DNA of 64,000 bases from Saprospiraceae bacterium. GTDB lineage: Bacteria > Bacteroidota > Bacteroidia > Chitinophagales > Saprospiraceae. The stretch's first letter is position 1; the number at the start of each line of letters is the position of its first letter. Below the pieces are notes generated by a model. It was not told the origin of the DNA. It did not search any database and worked only from the letters and a program-made list of their open reading frames with translations. This document shows, piece after piece, positions 44,212-54,277 of this stretch. The stretch is from contig JANQLV010000023.1 of the NCBI GenBank assembly GCA_028280415.1, positions 310,001 through 374,000 of the forward strand, given 5' to 3'. Position numbers and translations under genes: made by a program.

Positions 44212-44415
44212 CTATTCCTCTTCTTCCCATGGAAATTTACTTATTAATCTTAATCGTGGAGCCCCACCTCCATGATAACCAGAATTAGGATATTCTTTAA
44301 TCCATTTTTCATTTAACTTTTCATCTAAATAGTAAACAAGCCAATTCTCACCATCTACTTTTATCTTGATTAAAGAAGATAGTTTATTATTCATACTTTT
44401 TCCTTCTAAAATCAT
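44212..44415 (-). CDS. Immunity protein, Imm27-like
   Basis: This is a 67-residue cytoplasmic protein. The last part, WIKEYPNSGYHGGGAPRLRLIS, has the TYP-x-x-x-HGGG-x-P-x-L pattern I associate with immunity protein 27 of polymorphic toxin systems. It starts 2 bp after the stop of the displaced toxin tip and is the expected cognate immunity gene. The start could also be the internal Met at residue 8. Because the tip gene upstream is frameshifted, this may persist as an orphan immunity gene protecting against the toxins of kin. Confidence 0.75.
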   Translation of the reverse strand: MILEGKSMNNKLSSLIKIKVDGENWLVYYLDEKLNEKWIKEYPNSGYHGGGAPRLRLISKFPWEEEE

Positions 44416-44417
44416 AT

Positions 44418-44894
44418 TTAATTATTTATAGTTCTTTCTGTCTTATTAGTAACTTCTTCAAGTTTTTTATTTGGAATTACAAATTCTCTTGCTTTTCCTG
44501 CGGTCTGCCCGTTACCAACGAAGCCTGGATCAGTTCGATTTACTGGAGAGGCTACTCCTGATTTTGGTGTATCAAATTCAATAACTCGAAATGGCCCTTG
44601 AACAGGAGACCCATCTGCATTTTCTAGAGTTAGTTTTTTAGCTAAATCTTCAGATTTTGAAATATCTTTTATATCATCCGCAGCAGTCACAAACACATCT
44701 TCGGAACCTGGTTTACCTAAACTTGTTACATCATCAGCAATATCCTCAGGAATAATTCGAGCCATTCTATCAGGTACAGGATTATTAACTGGCGCTTTTT
44801 TCTTCCGCTTAAAAAGCCCCTTAGTCCACGTCCAGGCTTTCCCCAACCCTCTTCCGGTTTGTCTAAAAAACTTTCCCAATTCTACTTGCAACAA
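44418..44894 (-). pseudogene. Displaced RHS toxin tip, 3' part after frameshift
   Basis: This frame is the second half of a displaced RHS tip. Its natural reading starts inside the preceding frame: GKFFRQTGRGLGKAWTW continues DAFFGAVVVASRIGK of the 45273-44863 piece. A six-A tract (plus strand 44865-44870) with one extra base splits them; removing one base restores a single frame. The domain ends VNRTDPGFVGNGQTAGKAREFVIPN, a pattern seen in polymorphic toxin C-termini, though I cannot name the activity. The apparent start codon at 44894 is probably not used. The Imm27-like gene follows immediately. Confidence 0.75.
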
Positions 44895-45273
44895 CTACAG
44901 CGCCAAAGAAGGCATCTGTAGGATCAGGAACAATCAAAGAACTAGTAATGATGGTAACAGTTTCTGCTGTTTTGTTAGCCCGATCATATCCAGCTAAGTC
45001 TTTGTCAGTATAACCTTTATCCCCCCAAGTCTGGCGATTATAAGAAGGTGTAATAATATAGGATTGCAGTCCCCACAGATCAATGTGGTTGATGGGCATA
45101 TTCTCCGCATAATTAAACCCAGAGACCCAAGCGAAGTTATCCGCAATCGGATCCAAACTCGGAAAACGGCCAATAGCTGGATCATACAAACGGAATCCAT
45201 ACTCGAGCATGTTAAAGTCAAGCTCTTCAATGTTCTTCTTGCCGTTATACAAGAAATCCGCCCTTGGCGACAC
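44863..45273 (-). pseudogene. Displaced RHS tip, duplicated core fragment (5' part)
   Basis: This 136-residue frame begins abruptly at SPRADFLYNGKKNIEELDF and copies about 70 residues of the end of the RHS2 core (GFRLYDPAIGRFPSLDPIADNF, NYAENMPINHIDLWGLQ), with scattered substitutions relative to RHS2. It then diverges into a different tip. No signal peptide or YD repeats precede it, so it is a displaced cassette that could be joined to RHS2 by recombination in the shared core. The GTG at 45273 is unlikely to serve as a real start. The frame stops early at a TAG inside a six-A tract (see the 3' part). Confidence 0.82.
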
Positions 45274-45359
45274 AATCTTTTAGTTTCGGAACTTTTTCCA
45301 AAACGTTTACTCAAAATAAAGCTTTTTTAATATAATCTCTATCCGCTATTCTTAATACA

Positions 45360-45525
45360 CGCTATATGTCCATACTTCGCAAAAACTTGTACGTCGTATA
45401 GCTGGATATGAGGTGGGATTGCCAACCCACGATCTAATTCAATATCTGATCTCTAAAACCACAAACACCCCACATTGCTGCGAGGTGCTTGAATTTCTTT
45501 TTTACCTTGTATCGTATCGGGTTTC
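45360..45525. repeat. Toxin-locus spacer repeat, copy B
   Basis: This is the partner of copy A (43853-44025). It lies between the immunity gene of RHS2 and the displaced tip and fills most of the 45274-45577 gap. Homologous recombination between spacer copies, or between core copies, would delete or swap the tip-immunity module between them. Confidence 0.8.
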
Positions 45526-45577
45526 CAATACAATCGAAAACCAACGGCTCTAGTCTAGAAGACTACTACTAACGGGG

Positions 45578-45913
45578 TCATTTAGTAAATCGTTTATCTA
45601 AAATTTTTCCGGTCTCAATATCAAGTTCATAAAGGAAGCTATCATAGTTATCGGCTTTTAGAATAACCTTCTCATCAACTTCAATTGAGTCATAAGGACT
45701 ATCGCTATATATGTGATCAATTTTTTCAACCTGCCATATCAAGTCACCATTGAGATTTAAGCAGAAAATATTCTCGTTGAAATTTGATTTTACTGGAGAT
45801 TCAATTAATACAATAACCCTATCTTTAATAAATTTGAAGTCCTTGATTTTATAAGGGAATTCATATATCATCTTATCTTTATATTTCAAAATGTTTTCAT
45901 TTACTTCTATCAT
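45578..45913 (-). CDS. Probable immunity protein for the RHS2 tip
   Basis: This 111-residue cytoplasmic protein starts 2 bp after the RHS2 stop, the standard place for a cognate immunity gene. It is beta-rich with NIFCLNLNGDLIWQVEKID and ADNYDSFLYELDIETGKILDKRF, a pattern (W-Q near a Leu-rich strand, then a LD-x-x-TGK-I end) common in small uncharacterised immunity proteins. I cannot assign a numbered Imm family. It is co-oriented and almost certainly co-transcribed with RHS2. Confidence 0.7.
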   Translation of the reverse strand: MIEVNENILKYKDKMIYEFPYKIKDFKFIKDRVIVLIESPVKSNFNENIFCLNLNGDLIWQVEKIDHIYSDSPYDSIEVDEKVILKADNYDSFLYELDIETGKILDKRFTK

Positions 45914-45915
45914 TA

Positions 45916-48900
45916 TTAATCTATTTTACTTGTATTTGTTATCCAATCATCTTGAACGCGATCAAGAACTTCAACTTGTGTACCACCACCTTTTCCCCAT
46001 CCTTCAACTTTAGCTGCAACTCCAACCCTTATATTTGTTCCTGCTGGCACATTGACATCCGATATATGAGTTGGCAACTCAGGGATAGAAAATTTATCTT
46101 TTATTTCTTGTGCTGATAAACCTTCAATTTCACTAGCACGCATCATCCAAGGCCTTGCCGCATTATTCTTCCCGTGAACCCTTACAAAAGAATCCCCTTC
46201 TTTCGTAACGCCTTCAATTACGTCAAAGGCTTCATCATAAGGAGCTTTGCCACCAGCATCAGTAAAACCTTTATTGATTACTTTAGCATCTAACCTTTTA
46301 TAACCTTTTCTTAAACTTTTTAAAAAATCTCCCCCTGGAATCCACGCAGCTAAGGCAAAAGTAATATCCCAGCCGTCCCCATTATCAAAAGCATTATAAG
46401 TATCATATGCATCTATTCCTTGTCCTAATATAGGAATGAAGCCAGCGCCTGTTTCTAAAATTATCCCAGAAGCTTCATCTGGCATATTTCCAAAAAACGT
46501 ACTGGCTTTAGAAACCGCTTTGTGGTTTTCAACTAAGTCCCCTGGCAATCTTTCTGCAATATGGCCTCTTAATTGTGGACTCACAAATTTTTGCAGTCCC
46601 CAAAGATCAATATGTCCTATTGGACTATTCTCTGCATAATTAAACCCACTGACAAAGGCAAAGTTATCTGCAATCGGATCAACGGAAGGGAATCTACCAA
46701 TAGCCGGATCATACAACCGGAAGCCATATTCGAGCATATTAAAGTCAAGCTCTTCAATATTTTCCTTGCCGTTATATAAGAAATCCGCCCTTGGTTCGGC
46801 ATTCATTAGAAAATGTGGAGCATCGACGCGTAGGCCAAAACTGTAATAAAAGTTACGCTGAATGACTTCACTGTCCTGGCTACCACTTTCTTCTTCGAGA
46901 CTGATGGTTCCGTCATCGTTTTTATCTTCGAAGAGGACAACAACATTGCCCAGATGATCAACCAGGTGATATTGATACAGCTGAAGACCTGCTTTTTCCG
47001 TAATTCTTCCATTCGGGATATGGATCAACTCAAGACCGTTGTCCTGATATTCCAAACCGCCGAGGTATTGTCGCTCACCATCCGGTGTCGTTTTTTTAAT
47101 TTTCTCCCCTCCGAAAGTGTATTCAAAGGAGATCGACCCGTCGGTCTGATGCGCAATAACCTCTGGTAAATTTAATAAATTATAGCCAATCGCGCTAATA
47201 CTTTTTCCACTATCCCCGATTAGGCTTCCATTAGCATTATAACTGTAATTGGAAAGGGCATTGGATTTCCCGAATCCGGCGGGCTGAGCAATAGGATCAC
47301 CACTTGCCAATTGATCACTAACGCTTTCTAACAGAGAGGTCGTTCCGGCTCCGCCGGGACCTGTTTTGTAATTATAGATCAGATCATCAATTTTGCGGAA
47401 TTCTTCATCAAGGGCAACCCAGCCGTTTCTTTGAAGAGAAAGAATATTACCTGCCGGGTCATAACTGTAGCTGGAAGAAAAGGCATCCTCGATTTTATGT
47501 GGCGCCCAGAGGGTGTTGTCAACTTTTGTTACCCGGTGGTCTCCGTCATACTGGTACTGGTTTCTAATAAGTCCGGCAGAACAGCTACCCAACATTTCAA
47601 TCATCGCAATATCCAAACCATTATAAGTAATTTGCTCAAAGAATAAATCCGGATTATTTGGTGCAGTTGGTAGAGGGATTTGCCCTCCCTGAGTGATGAT
47701 AGGTATTTCGCAGCAGTCTTTACTGGTCAAAATGTAAGTACAATTATTTTCAAATAGAATAATGGCACTCTGTACATTCGTTTGCATGATGGAGATATGG
47801 AAGTCTTCTGTGACCCCAAAATAGTTTTGGTAGAAGACTTCGGTAGCTCCGACGCTGCCATGTATACCAATCTGTTCGTCGATAAAAGCTTCTATGGCTT
47901 CGGTATCGGTCAAAGGAATCGGATTATCGGGACTGTAAAATATTCCATCCAGGCGAATACCGCTAAAGTTTCCGCAATTTTCATTTTCGAAATGGATACC
48001 GCTTTCTACATTGCCCCAGTAAAGCTGACAAACTTCTTCCCGAAGTAAACAACCCGTTTCAACTGGTTCGTTGATACTCAGTAACTTTCCTGCACCGTCA
48101 TAAGTAAAGTCTACGGTTTGCAGGAAGCCGTTAGTAGCCGTTTCGCCAATCATTTTCTGGATGACCTGATCGGCACCATTATAAACCAGTTTTTCCAGTA
48201 AAGTATTTTGCCCTTCGTAGTCCAGGCTCGTATTGATTTGTCTTAGCACATTATCAATGGTATAAGTGTAGTCCATCGAACGAGCAGTACCATCCGGCCC
48301 CGTTACTGTTCGACTGATACCAAGCGGGATATTTGCATCATTAAGGGATGTAATTAACTCCGAAATGCTATTTCCGTTTGTATAATTGATATTTGTTCCA
48401 ATAACACGTCCCAGGTTATCTCTGCTAAAAACACTGGCTTTTTCCCCATCAACGCCACCGTTTTTGAGAATGGCTTCACGAGTATTGGCGATCCAGGTTT
48501 TTCCCGGTTCATAGTTATTAATGAGCAAATCATCCTGAATATCACTATTAACTGCCTCCTCATTTAGTACGGTACCGATGACATCTCCGTAATTTACACT
48601 CCCACCCCGGCCAATGCGTTTTAACCGATAAGCATTATCATAATCCAGCAGCAAGGTAGCATTCGCATCACGTTTGACGACCATTCGCATACTCTTATCG
48701 TACCAATATTGCTCAGGGACCTTGTGCGGAATCTCTTTGATTGCCAGCAGCCCCATTTTATTATAAGTGTATTTGTAAACTTCATTAATTGGATTAACGA
48801 TCTGTTTAACCCTTCCATAAGTATCATAAGCAGTTTTGGTAATTCCTCCGGCTCCCGAAATCCGGATAACGGGTTTGCCAAAGGCATCCTGCCAGTTTTT

Positions 48901-51900
48901 GGAAACATGACCGTTTGGGTCGGTCGTTTTAATACCGGCATAGGGAACAAGTATGGGATAACTTGGATTTGGACCGAGGTATTCGGTTTTAAAAATATTG
49001 CCTACGGCATCTTCTGTTTCGATGACCCGGCTGAGGGGAGAAGCTTCGTAGCGATATTTTGTACTACCACTGCCTAACTGGGATTCTTCGATGACCCGGA
49101 AAAGATTGTCGTAAGAACGAGAGGTAAGCACTGCTCCGTCCTGCCGTACCAGGCTGAGGAAATTACCCCAGCCGTCACTGGTTTCGACCTGTTCTTGCTC
49201 TGTCGTTCCATCGCTAAAAGTAGTCGTGGTGGTCGTCTGCAAAGGATTCATATTGTAGGCGAAAGTCTGGGTTTGTAATCCACCGGGACCAACAATAGTA
49301 TCCAGTCTGCGGCGCGGATCGTAGGTGTAGAGCGTGGTTAAACCATTGGCATCCGTACTACTGCTTAATTGACAAAGATCATTATAGTCATTGCTAGTCG
49401 TAAATCCTTCGAAGGTACGAGTGTCCGGTAACAGATTGGGCGTCCAGGTCATACTAATAACCGGGAACAAATTGTACATGCCTACATCATAACCTGTTCC
49501 GTATTTGGCTAATCGATATTCAAGCGGCATTCCGTTGGCGGGATCATAAGAGGTGAACCTCCCGGTGAGTACAAATTCGCCCTGCCGGATGCCCCAGACA
49601 CTTTCAGGTAAAAAACGATTACCATATTTTGCAAAATCGCTGGCCGAACCGCTTACAGGAGTACCATTGAGTTTATTGATTTGGAAGATAGGAATTTCGT
49701 AGTTTTTATCATCCATTTCGGTCATCACTGCACCATCAATGAAATTATAGATCGTACCACTGAGCAGGTTATCGGCATAGATATAATCGGTTTCAGTGGA
49801 TTGCTGATTGCTGCTTTGATCGGTTGTAAAAAACTGAGATACGCGCTGCGTTTTTCGTTCGCTATTCCCATAATAAGCGTAATAGGTTGTCGCGTAATTT
49901 TTACCATCCGCATAATAATTTGTACGATATGAGCGAAGGGGTTCTGTTTTTTCGCTTTCCATCACCATTTCCATATAACTAAAGTCTTTTTCGATATAGC
50001 GATAGGGATGCTCGGTATGAATGTGTTTTATAATAAAACGAATAATCTGCGCAATGATGTTTTTGAAGCAAGCTGTACCGGCGTCGGTTAATTGATAAAG
50101 TGTACCGGCATCAGTAATATCATCATAACTACCATAGTGCAAATACTGGTACATATCTCCTTTGTAATACTTGAGCCTATGGTTGGCACCCAACATCGGC
50201 GCAAAGGAATATATAGTAGAATCGCTTTGTAGTAACTGATTATCTTCGGAATATACTTTGGTCAGATTTTCCAGACCCAGACGCCAGTCTCTCGATATTT
50301 TAGGACCAAAACGTGAATGATAACCAGGAGAGGTTTCGGAAATAGTTCTGTAGTTATTGTCCTCCCAGCGGAGTCGTCGGTGATATTTTATGTAAAGATT
50401 CCTTGTATCCGGAATGAGCGGTTCATAACCCGGTAGGTTGGGATTTGTAAAATAATGTTCGATTCGGCCATTGTTTTCAAATATTTCATCAACATGGCCA
50501 TAACCCACATAAGCACCTTTATTCATTTGCCAGGTATTCAAAGGTTTCCAGCCTGTTTTTACCTTTACCTCCAAATCTTTGTAATACCGATCTTTTTCAT
50601 ATTGATCCAAAAACAATGGTGTATTAACAATACTGGGTTTATGGTAAATGTAATTGCTTACATTGCTAGGACCATTTTCAGAACCTTTTATCAAACCACT
50701 TAAACGCAAACCACCGGCTACTTCAGAAAGGAGATTGCCACTAATTTCCGGATATTGATGTAAATCATAATTGTATACCAGGAATGCTCCCGTCTCCAAA
50801 ATAACGGAATCGATCTGGCCAATTTTTGCCAAATTCAGATCGGCCTGCCAGTGTCGCCCTGCATCAAAATTTTGATCGCTTACATCGGGGTGCCTAAATG
50901 CAAAGTGATCGGTGTTGTAACCAATACTACCCAATCCCAATTCATTACCATAAGACATTTTTATAAAAGGAGACATTGAGGTAGAAATGCCATTATAATA
51001 TCCCCAGATATCCTGATGAATACTATAGCGCTTTGGAAGCAATCCCAAGTCTCCATTATAGCTTATTTTGGCAATATTATGACTTCCATTCTCCCCATCT
51101 ATTTCTTTGATGGTCCTAAGGAAATTTCGGACAAACTCTGCCTGATATCGGGTGGTTTCCTGATTATCTTTTAAGCTGAGTAAAGTCTTGAGATGCATTA
51201 GACTTCCATATTCGGATACGCGATCCATATAATAGTAGCCGCTTGGAGCATGATCTTTAATATCAAATTTGAATTTGACGGGAAAAGTAAACCGAATACA
51301 ATCATTTAGTAGGCTTAAAACAATTGGAAACCGAAAAACAAACTTGTCGTTTTCGTCTTTTTCCGGGATATCAAATAAAAGTTGATATTCTGATAGGTCG
51401 GAATAAACCGGCCCGGTTGCACCTCCGCTGACCGTACTGGTATCTCCACAGCTAATATTGACCTGAGTATAATTGGGTGTAGAATAACCAAACTCCCAGG
51501 CTTTATAAAAAAGATTATTCTTTTTGATTTCAATTTTTGTACATAAGCTTGCTCCGGGAAGACTTAAATTGTCCTGATCGTAGTAAAAAACAGCTTCTTT
51601 ATCTCGGTTATTATAAATACTGCGGACAATTGGTTCGGTTACAAATGCTTCAGACATTGAATAGGTCAAATCAGCAAAACCATTTTTCCATTCCCGGGGT
51701 CTGATATGGAAGGGAAGCTCATTATTAGTATCTGTATTGAATAATGTTTCACCGCCTATAACTTGACTGTTGAAGTTTGGAAAAGTATGCGACCAGTTTT
51801 TGGAAGCATTGTAATTTATTTGTCTTTCATTATAGTTAATCGTAACGGTTTCATCACTGATCAAGGAATGAATATTTGTAACATGCCAGGCAGAGATATA

Positions 51901-54138
51901 TTCCTGACCGATTTCTACATAATAGTTGGTTAGGTAGTCTTTTTTGATTTCAAAAGATACGGGAAGTCCTATCCAGAAGTTATAAATAGGATATTCCGTT
52001 TTTCCAATAGTAGGTTCCTTGAACCGAGTCCAGGTATTTCCTTTTTCAGGATATTTAAAAAAAGTAGGTAAAGAGTAATGATCGTATCGGGAGGTTGCTT
52101 TTTGACGGAAAGTATATTCAATCCCTTCCGGAGTAATGAACTTGAATTCATCAATATCCCCTCTTTTTCTATTGACTATAACCTTAAAATCCTGATAGGG
52201 AACAAGTGTAATGTTTTGTCCGTCGGGTTGTATGTAGAATTTACCGGAATAACCTCCGAAATCATAATAATACTCATCGGATTCGAGATCCAGTTGTGTG
52301 GTATTGTAAACCGGATAAGGATCGTTTTCTGAGGTGTTGAAAATATCGAAAAGATTTTCCATCGCTTCCAGAAATGCATAGATACGAGGATTAAAAAACT
52401 CGGCATCCGATCGTTTTTTTGTGCTATGCTTTTGGTTGAGATATTGGAGTTTATCCTCAGGGCTTAAGGTATTAAAATCGTTAATATTCAATGGCCCCAG
52501 GCCCAATGAATTCATAGTATCCGTACTGGTCAAATAATCCGATCCAACCCCTTTTTTGTTAATTACTACCGGAGAGGGAACATCAATAATCTTGACTCCG
52601 GCGCGAAAGTTGATATTTATTACCAGGTCAATTTTTTTGAATAGCGGGATTTTAATAATTGTTTGAGCGTTAATATATCTAGCATGATCCGGTTCCCAGA
52701 AAAACCGGATAGTAACCTTTGGGGCTATCTTTTTCTTTGCCACCTCGTTCTCTTCTTCTACCTTTTTCTTTAGAATAATTTCAGTTGGAAGTGCATTGGA
52801 GGCATCGCCCCCTGTTGAACCTTGACTTATTAAATTATTATTAATGTCATTAATTATTCCAACAAGCCCTGTATCAGAACAGCCACTGTTAATATTGAAG
52901 TTCAATAAATCATTAATAATTATTTGTAAAATTCTGCACAAAATCCCTTTTAACCAATTTGGAGTTCTACCTCTTAAATCAAGTCCTACATTAATACCTG
53001 TAAATTCTGAGACTACTTTTATTCCTCGTTTGTATCCGTAGGAATATCCTTGCATATCTCCGTAAAAATCATCTGGTAAGCCATTAACGACTCTGGTGAT
53101 TTTTCCACCGGCATTGATGTTCATATTAGAACCTAATAAGCTTTCCTGATCATCGACTTTCAAAGCTCCGGGACTACCACTAACGGATATTGGGACAGAT
53201 ATATCTTTATTGGAAATGACATCCAATGGCAGACTTAAAGAGCCGCTGCCATTATACAAATTCACACCAGATTGAATAGATTTAATTGTTGAAGAGGCAC
53301 TTGGGCTAGGCATCATTGTTCCGCTGGCTATTTGCCCCAGGCCCTCGACTTCTCCCAAAAACCAGTTGGGATCACCACCCAGTTCATTCTCTCCCGTTAG
53401 GTAGCTCGCAAAGGACTCTGCTACCTTTTCTTCCATTTGCTTAATAAAGGACTCTCCTACGCCGCCTCCCGGACCATTAAATGGGTTTTCATCGGGCAGG
53501 ATATCATCCCAGGGAGATGCTCCACTACAGTCAATATTCATACCTAACTCATTCGCGATTAAACTTTGTAAGTCCAAACCATCTAATGCTGCTGCAATGC
53601 TATCTGCAAAAGTAGTGACATCACCAATAGAGTCTTGCAGTTCGCCTATTTGTACATTCGTTTGATTTTGCTGGTTAAAAATAGTTAGTTCATCAATAGC
53701 TTCTTGTAAGGTAATATCATTTGCATTTTCAAAAGCATAAGCGAGGGTATCCAGGTTTACCTGCGCACTATCCAAATGCGGAGAGCATAAAACGTCAAAA
53801 CATTCCATCAAATCAGAAATGCTTTGATTACCGTAAGCGCTGGATGCTACATCGATTAAATTATCGGCACTGGTTTGATTAATCGTGCTATCAATAATTG
53901 TCGTATCAATGGGGATATCCAAAACATGGGTGACGCCATTAGAGGAAGCCTGAAATTCTGAATAAGTAAAGAAAATATCTCCGCGAGCGCCACAAGCCGA
54001 GGGGATATTGAACATATCATCCGTTACCGGAGGGCCAATTAGATTATCGCAGTCGGGGGTAGTTTGAGCAAAACTGCCCGGGAGTGAAAATAGCATCAGG
54101 ATTAAAAAAGAAAAGATAATTTGAAGATAAGTTTTCAT
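45916..54138 (-). CDS. RHS/YD-repeat polymorphic toxin (RHS2)
   Basis: This 2740-residue protein starts with a signal peptide (MKTYLQIIFSFLILMLFSLPGSFAQ). The N-terminal 300 residues are unassigned and partly repetitive (LQEAIDELTIFNQQ, DSIAAALDGLDL). A large beta region and YD repeats follow (for example YDPRRRLDTIVGPGG). The core ends with YHLVDHLGNVVVLFED, RADFLYNGKENIEELDF, YDPAIGRFPSVDPIADNF and HIDLWGLQ (near residue 2516). The tip of about 220 residues holds a Gly/Ala-rich pretoxin segment (GIDAYDTYNAFDNGDGWD) and a C-terminal domain with VHGKNNAARPWMMRASEIEGL and VPAGTNIRVG...GKGGGTQVEVL. It is probably a toxin of unknown activity. An immunity gene follows at 2 bp, and a second, displaced tip lies beyond it. 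Confidence 0.92.
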   Translation of the reverse strand: MKTYLQIIFSFLILMLFSLPGSFAQTTPDCDNLIGPPVTDDMFNIPSACGARGDIFFTYSEFQASSNGVTHVLDIPIDTTIIDSTINQTSADNLIDVASSAYGNQSISDLMECFDVLCSPHLDSAQVNLDTLAYAFENANDITLQEAIDELTIFNQQNQTNVQIGELQDSIGDVTTFADSIAAALDGLDLQSLIANELGMNIDCSGASPWDDILPDENPFNGPGGGVGESFIKQMEEKVAESFASYLTGENELGGDPNWFLGEVEGLGQIASGTMMPSPSASSTIKSIQSGVNLYNGSGSLSLPLDVISNKDISVPISVSGSPGALKVDDQESLLGSNMNINAGGKITRVVNGLPDDFYGDMQGYSYGYKRGIKVVSEFTGINVGLDLRGRTPNWLKGILCRILQIIINDLLNFNINSGCSDTGLVGIINDINNNLISQGSTGGDASNALPTEIILKKKVEEENEVAKKKIAPKVTIRFFWEPDHARYINAQTIIKIPLFKKIDLVININFRAGVKIIDVPSPVVINKKGVGSDYLTSTDTMNSLGLGPLNINDFNTLSPEDKLQYLNQKHSTKKRSDAEFFNPRIYAFLEAMENLFDIFNTSENDPYPVYNTTQLDLESDEYYYDFGGYSGKFYIQPDGQNITLVPYQDFKVIVNRKRGDIDEFKFITPEGIEYTFRQKATSRYDHYSLPTFFKYPEKGNTWTRFKEPTIGKTEYPIYNFWIGLPVSFEIKKDYLTNYYVEIGQEYISAWHVTNIHSLISDETVTINYNERQINYNASKNWSHTFPNFNSQVIGGETLFNTDTNNELPFHIRPREWKNGFADLTYSMSEAFVTEPIVRSIYNNRDKEAVFYYDQDNLSLPGASLCTKIEIKKNNLFYKAWEFGYSTPNYTQVNISCGDTSTVSGGATGPVYSDLSEYQLLFDIPEKDENDKFVFRFPIVLSLLNDCIRFTFPVKFKFDIKDHAPSGYYYMDRVSEYGSLMHLKTLLSLKDNQETTRYQAEFVRNFLRTIKEIDGENGSHNIAKISYNGDLGLLPKRYSIHQDIWGYYNGISTSMSPFIKMSYGNELGLGSIGYNTDHFAFRHPDVSDQNFDAGRHWQADLNLAKIGQIDSVILETGAFLVYNYDLHQYPEISGNLLSEVAGGLRLSGLIKGSENGPSNVSNYIYHKPSIVNTPLFLDQYEKDRYYKDLEVKVKTGWKPLNTWQMNKGAYVGYGHVDEIFENNGRIEHYFTNPNLPGYEPLIPDTRNLYIKYHRRLRWEDNNYRTISETSPGYHSRFGPKISRDWRLGLENLTKVYSEDNQLLQSDSTIYSFAPMLGANHRLKYYKGDMYQYLHYGSYDDITDAGTLYQLTDAGTACFKNIIAQIIRFIIKHIHTEHPYRYIEKDFSYMEMVMESEKTEPLRSYRTNYYADGKNYATTYYAYYGNSERKTQRVSQFFTTDQSSNQQSTETDYIYADNLLSGTIYNFIDGAVMTEMDDKNYEIPIFQINKLNGTPVSGSASDFAKYGNRFLPESVWGIRQGEFVLTGRFTSYDPANGMPLEYRLAKYGTGYDVGMYNLFPVISMTWTPNLLPDTRTFEGFTTSNDYNDLCQLSSSTDANGLTTLYTYDPRRRLDTIVGPGGLQTQTFAYNMNPLQTTTTTTFSDGTTEQEQVETSDGWGNFLSLVRQDGAVLTSRSYDNLFRVIEESQLGSGSTKYRYEASPLSRVIETEDAVGNIFKTEYLGPNPSYPILVPYAGIKTTDPNGHVSKNWQDAFGKPVIRISGAGGITKTAYDTYGRVKQIVNPINEVYKYTYNKMGLLAIKEIPHKVPEQYWYDKSMRMVVKRDANATLLLDYDNAYRLKRIGRGGSVNYGDVIGTVLNEEAVNSDIQDDLLINNYEPGKTWIANTREAILKNGGVDGEKASVFSRDNLGRVIGTNINYTNGNSISELITSLNDANIPLGISRTVTGPDGTARSMDYTYTIDNVLRQINTSLDYEGQNTLLEKLVYNGADQVIQKMIGETATNGFLQTVDFTYDGAGKLLSINEPVETGCLLREEVCQLYWGNVESGIHFENENCGNFSGIRLDGIFYSPDNPIPLTDTEAIEAFIDEQIGIHGSVGATEVFYQNYFGVTEDFHISIMQTNVQSAIILFENNCTYILTSKDCCEIPIITQGGQIPLPTAPNNPDLFFEQITYNGLDIAMIEMLGSCSAGLIRNQYQYDGDHRVTKVDNTLWAPHKIEDAFSSSYSYDPAGNILSLQRNGWVALDEEFRKIDDLIYNYKTGPGGAGTTSLLESVSDQLASGDPIAQPAGFGKSNALSNYSYNANGSLIGDSGKSISAIGYNLLNLPEVIAHQTDGSISFEYTFGGEKIKKTTPDGERQYLGGLEYQDNGLELIHIPNGRITEKAGLQLYQYHLVDHLGNVVVLFEDKNDDGTISLEEESGSQDSEVIQRNFYYSFGLRVDAPHFLMNAEPRADFLYNGKENIEELDFNMLEYGFRLYDPAIGRFPSVDPIADNFAFVSGFNYAENSPIGHIDLWGLQKFVSPQLRGHIAERLPGDLVENHKAVSKASTFFGNMPDEASGIILETGAGFIPILGQGIDAYDTYNAFDNGDGWDITFALAAWIPGGDFLKSLRKGYKRLDAKVINKGFTDAGGKAPYDEAFDVIEGVTKEGDSFVRVHGKNNAARPWMMRASEIEGLSAQEIKDKFSIPELPTHISDVNVPAGTNIRVGVAAKVEGWGKGGGTQVEVLDRVQDDWITNTSKID

Positions 54139-54277
54139 TATATTTTAAGTTTGTCTTTTTCAAAAAATAAAATCGCTTTTGAGCTTTTTTCAAGCTCGTA
54201 CCGAAGGCCGATAGAAAGTGAGCCAGAATGTTTCGGCTACTTTCTTATCGGAATAGCTTTATAGTTTTGTTTTTAGA

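Noticed and set aside
44863-45330. Alternative frames over the displaced RHS core (both strands)
   Set aside because: The frame matching RHS2 residue by residue is the real one; the others are shadows.
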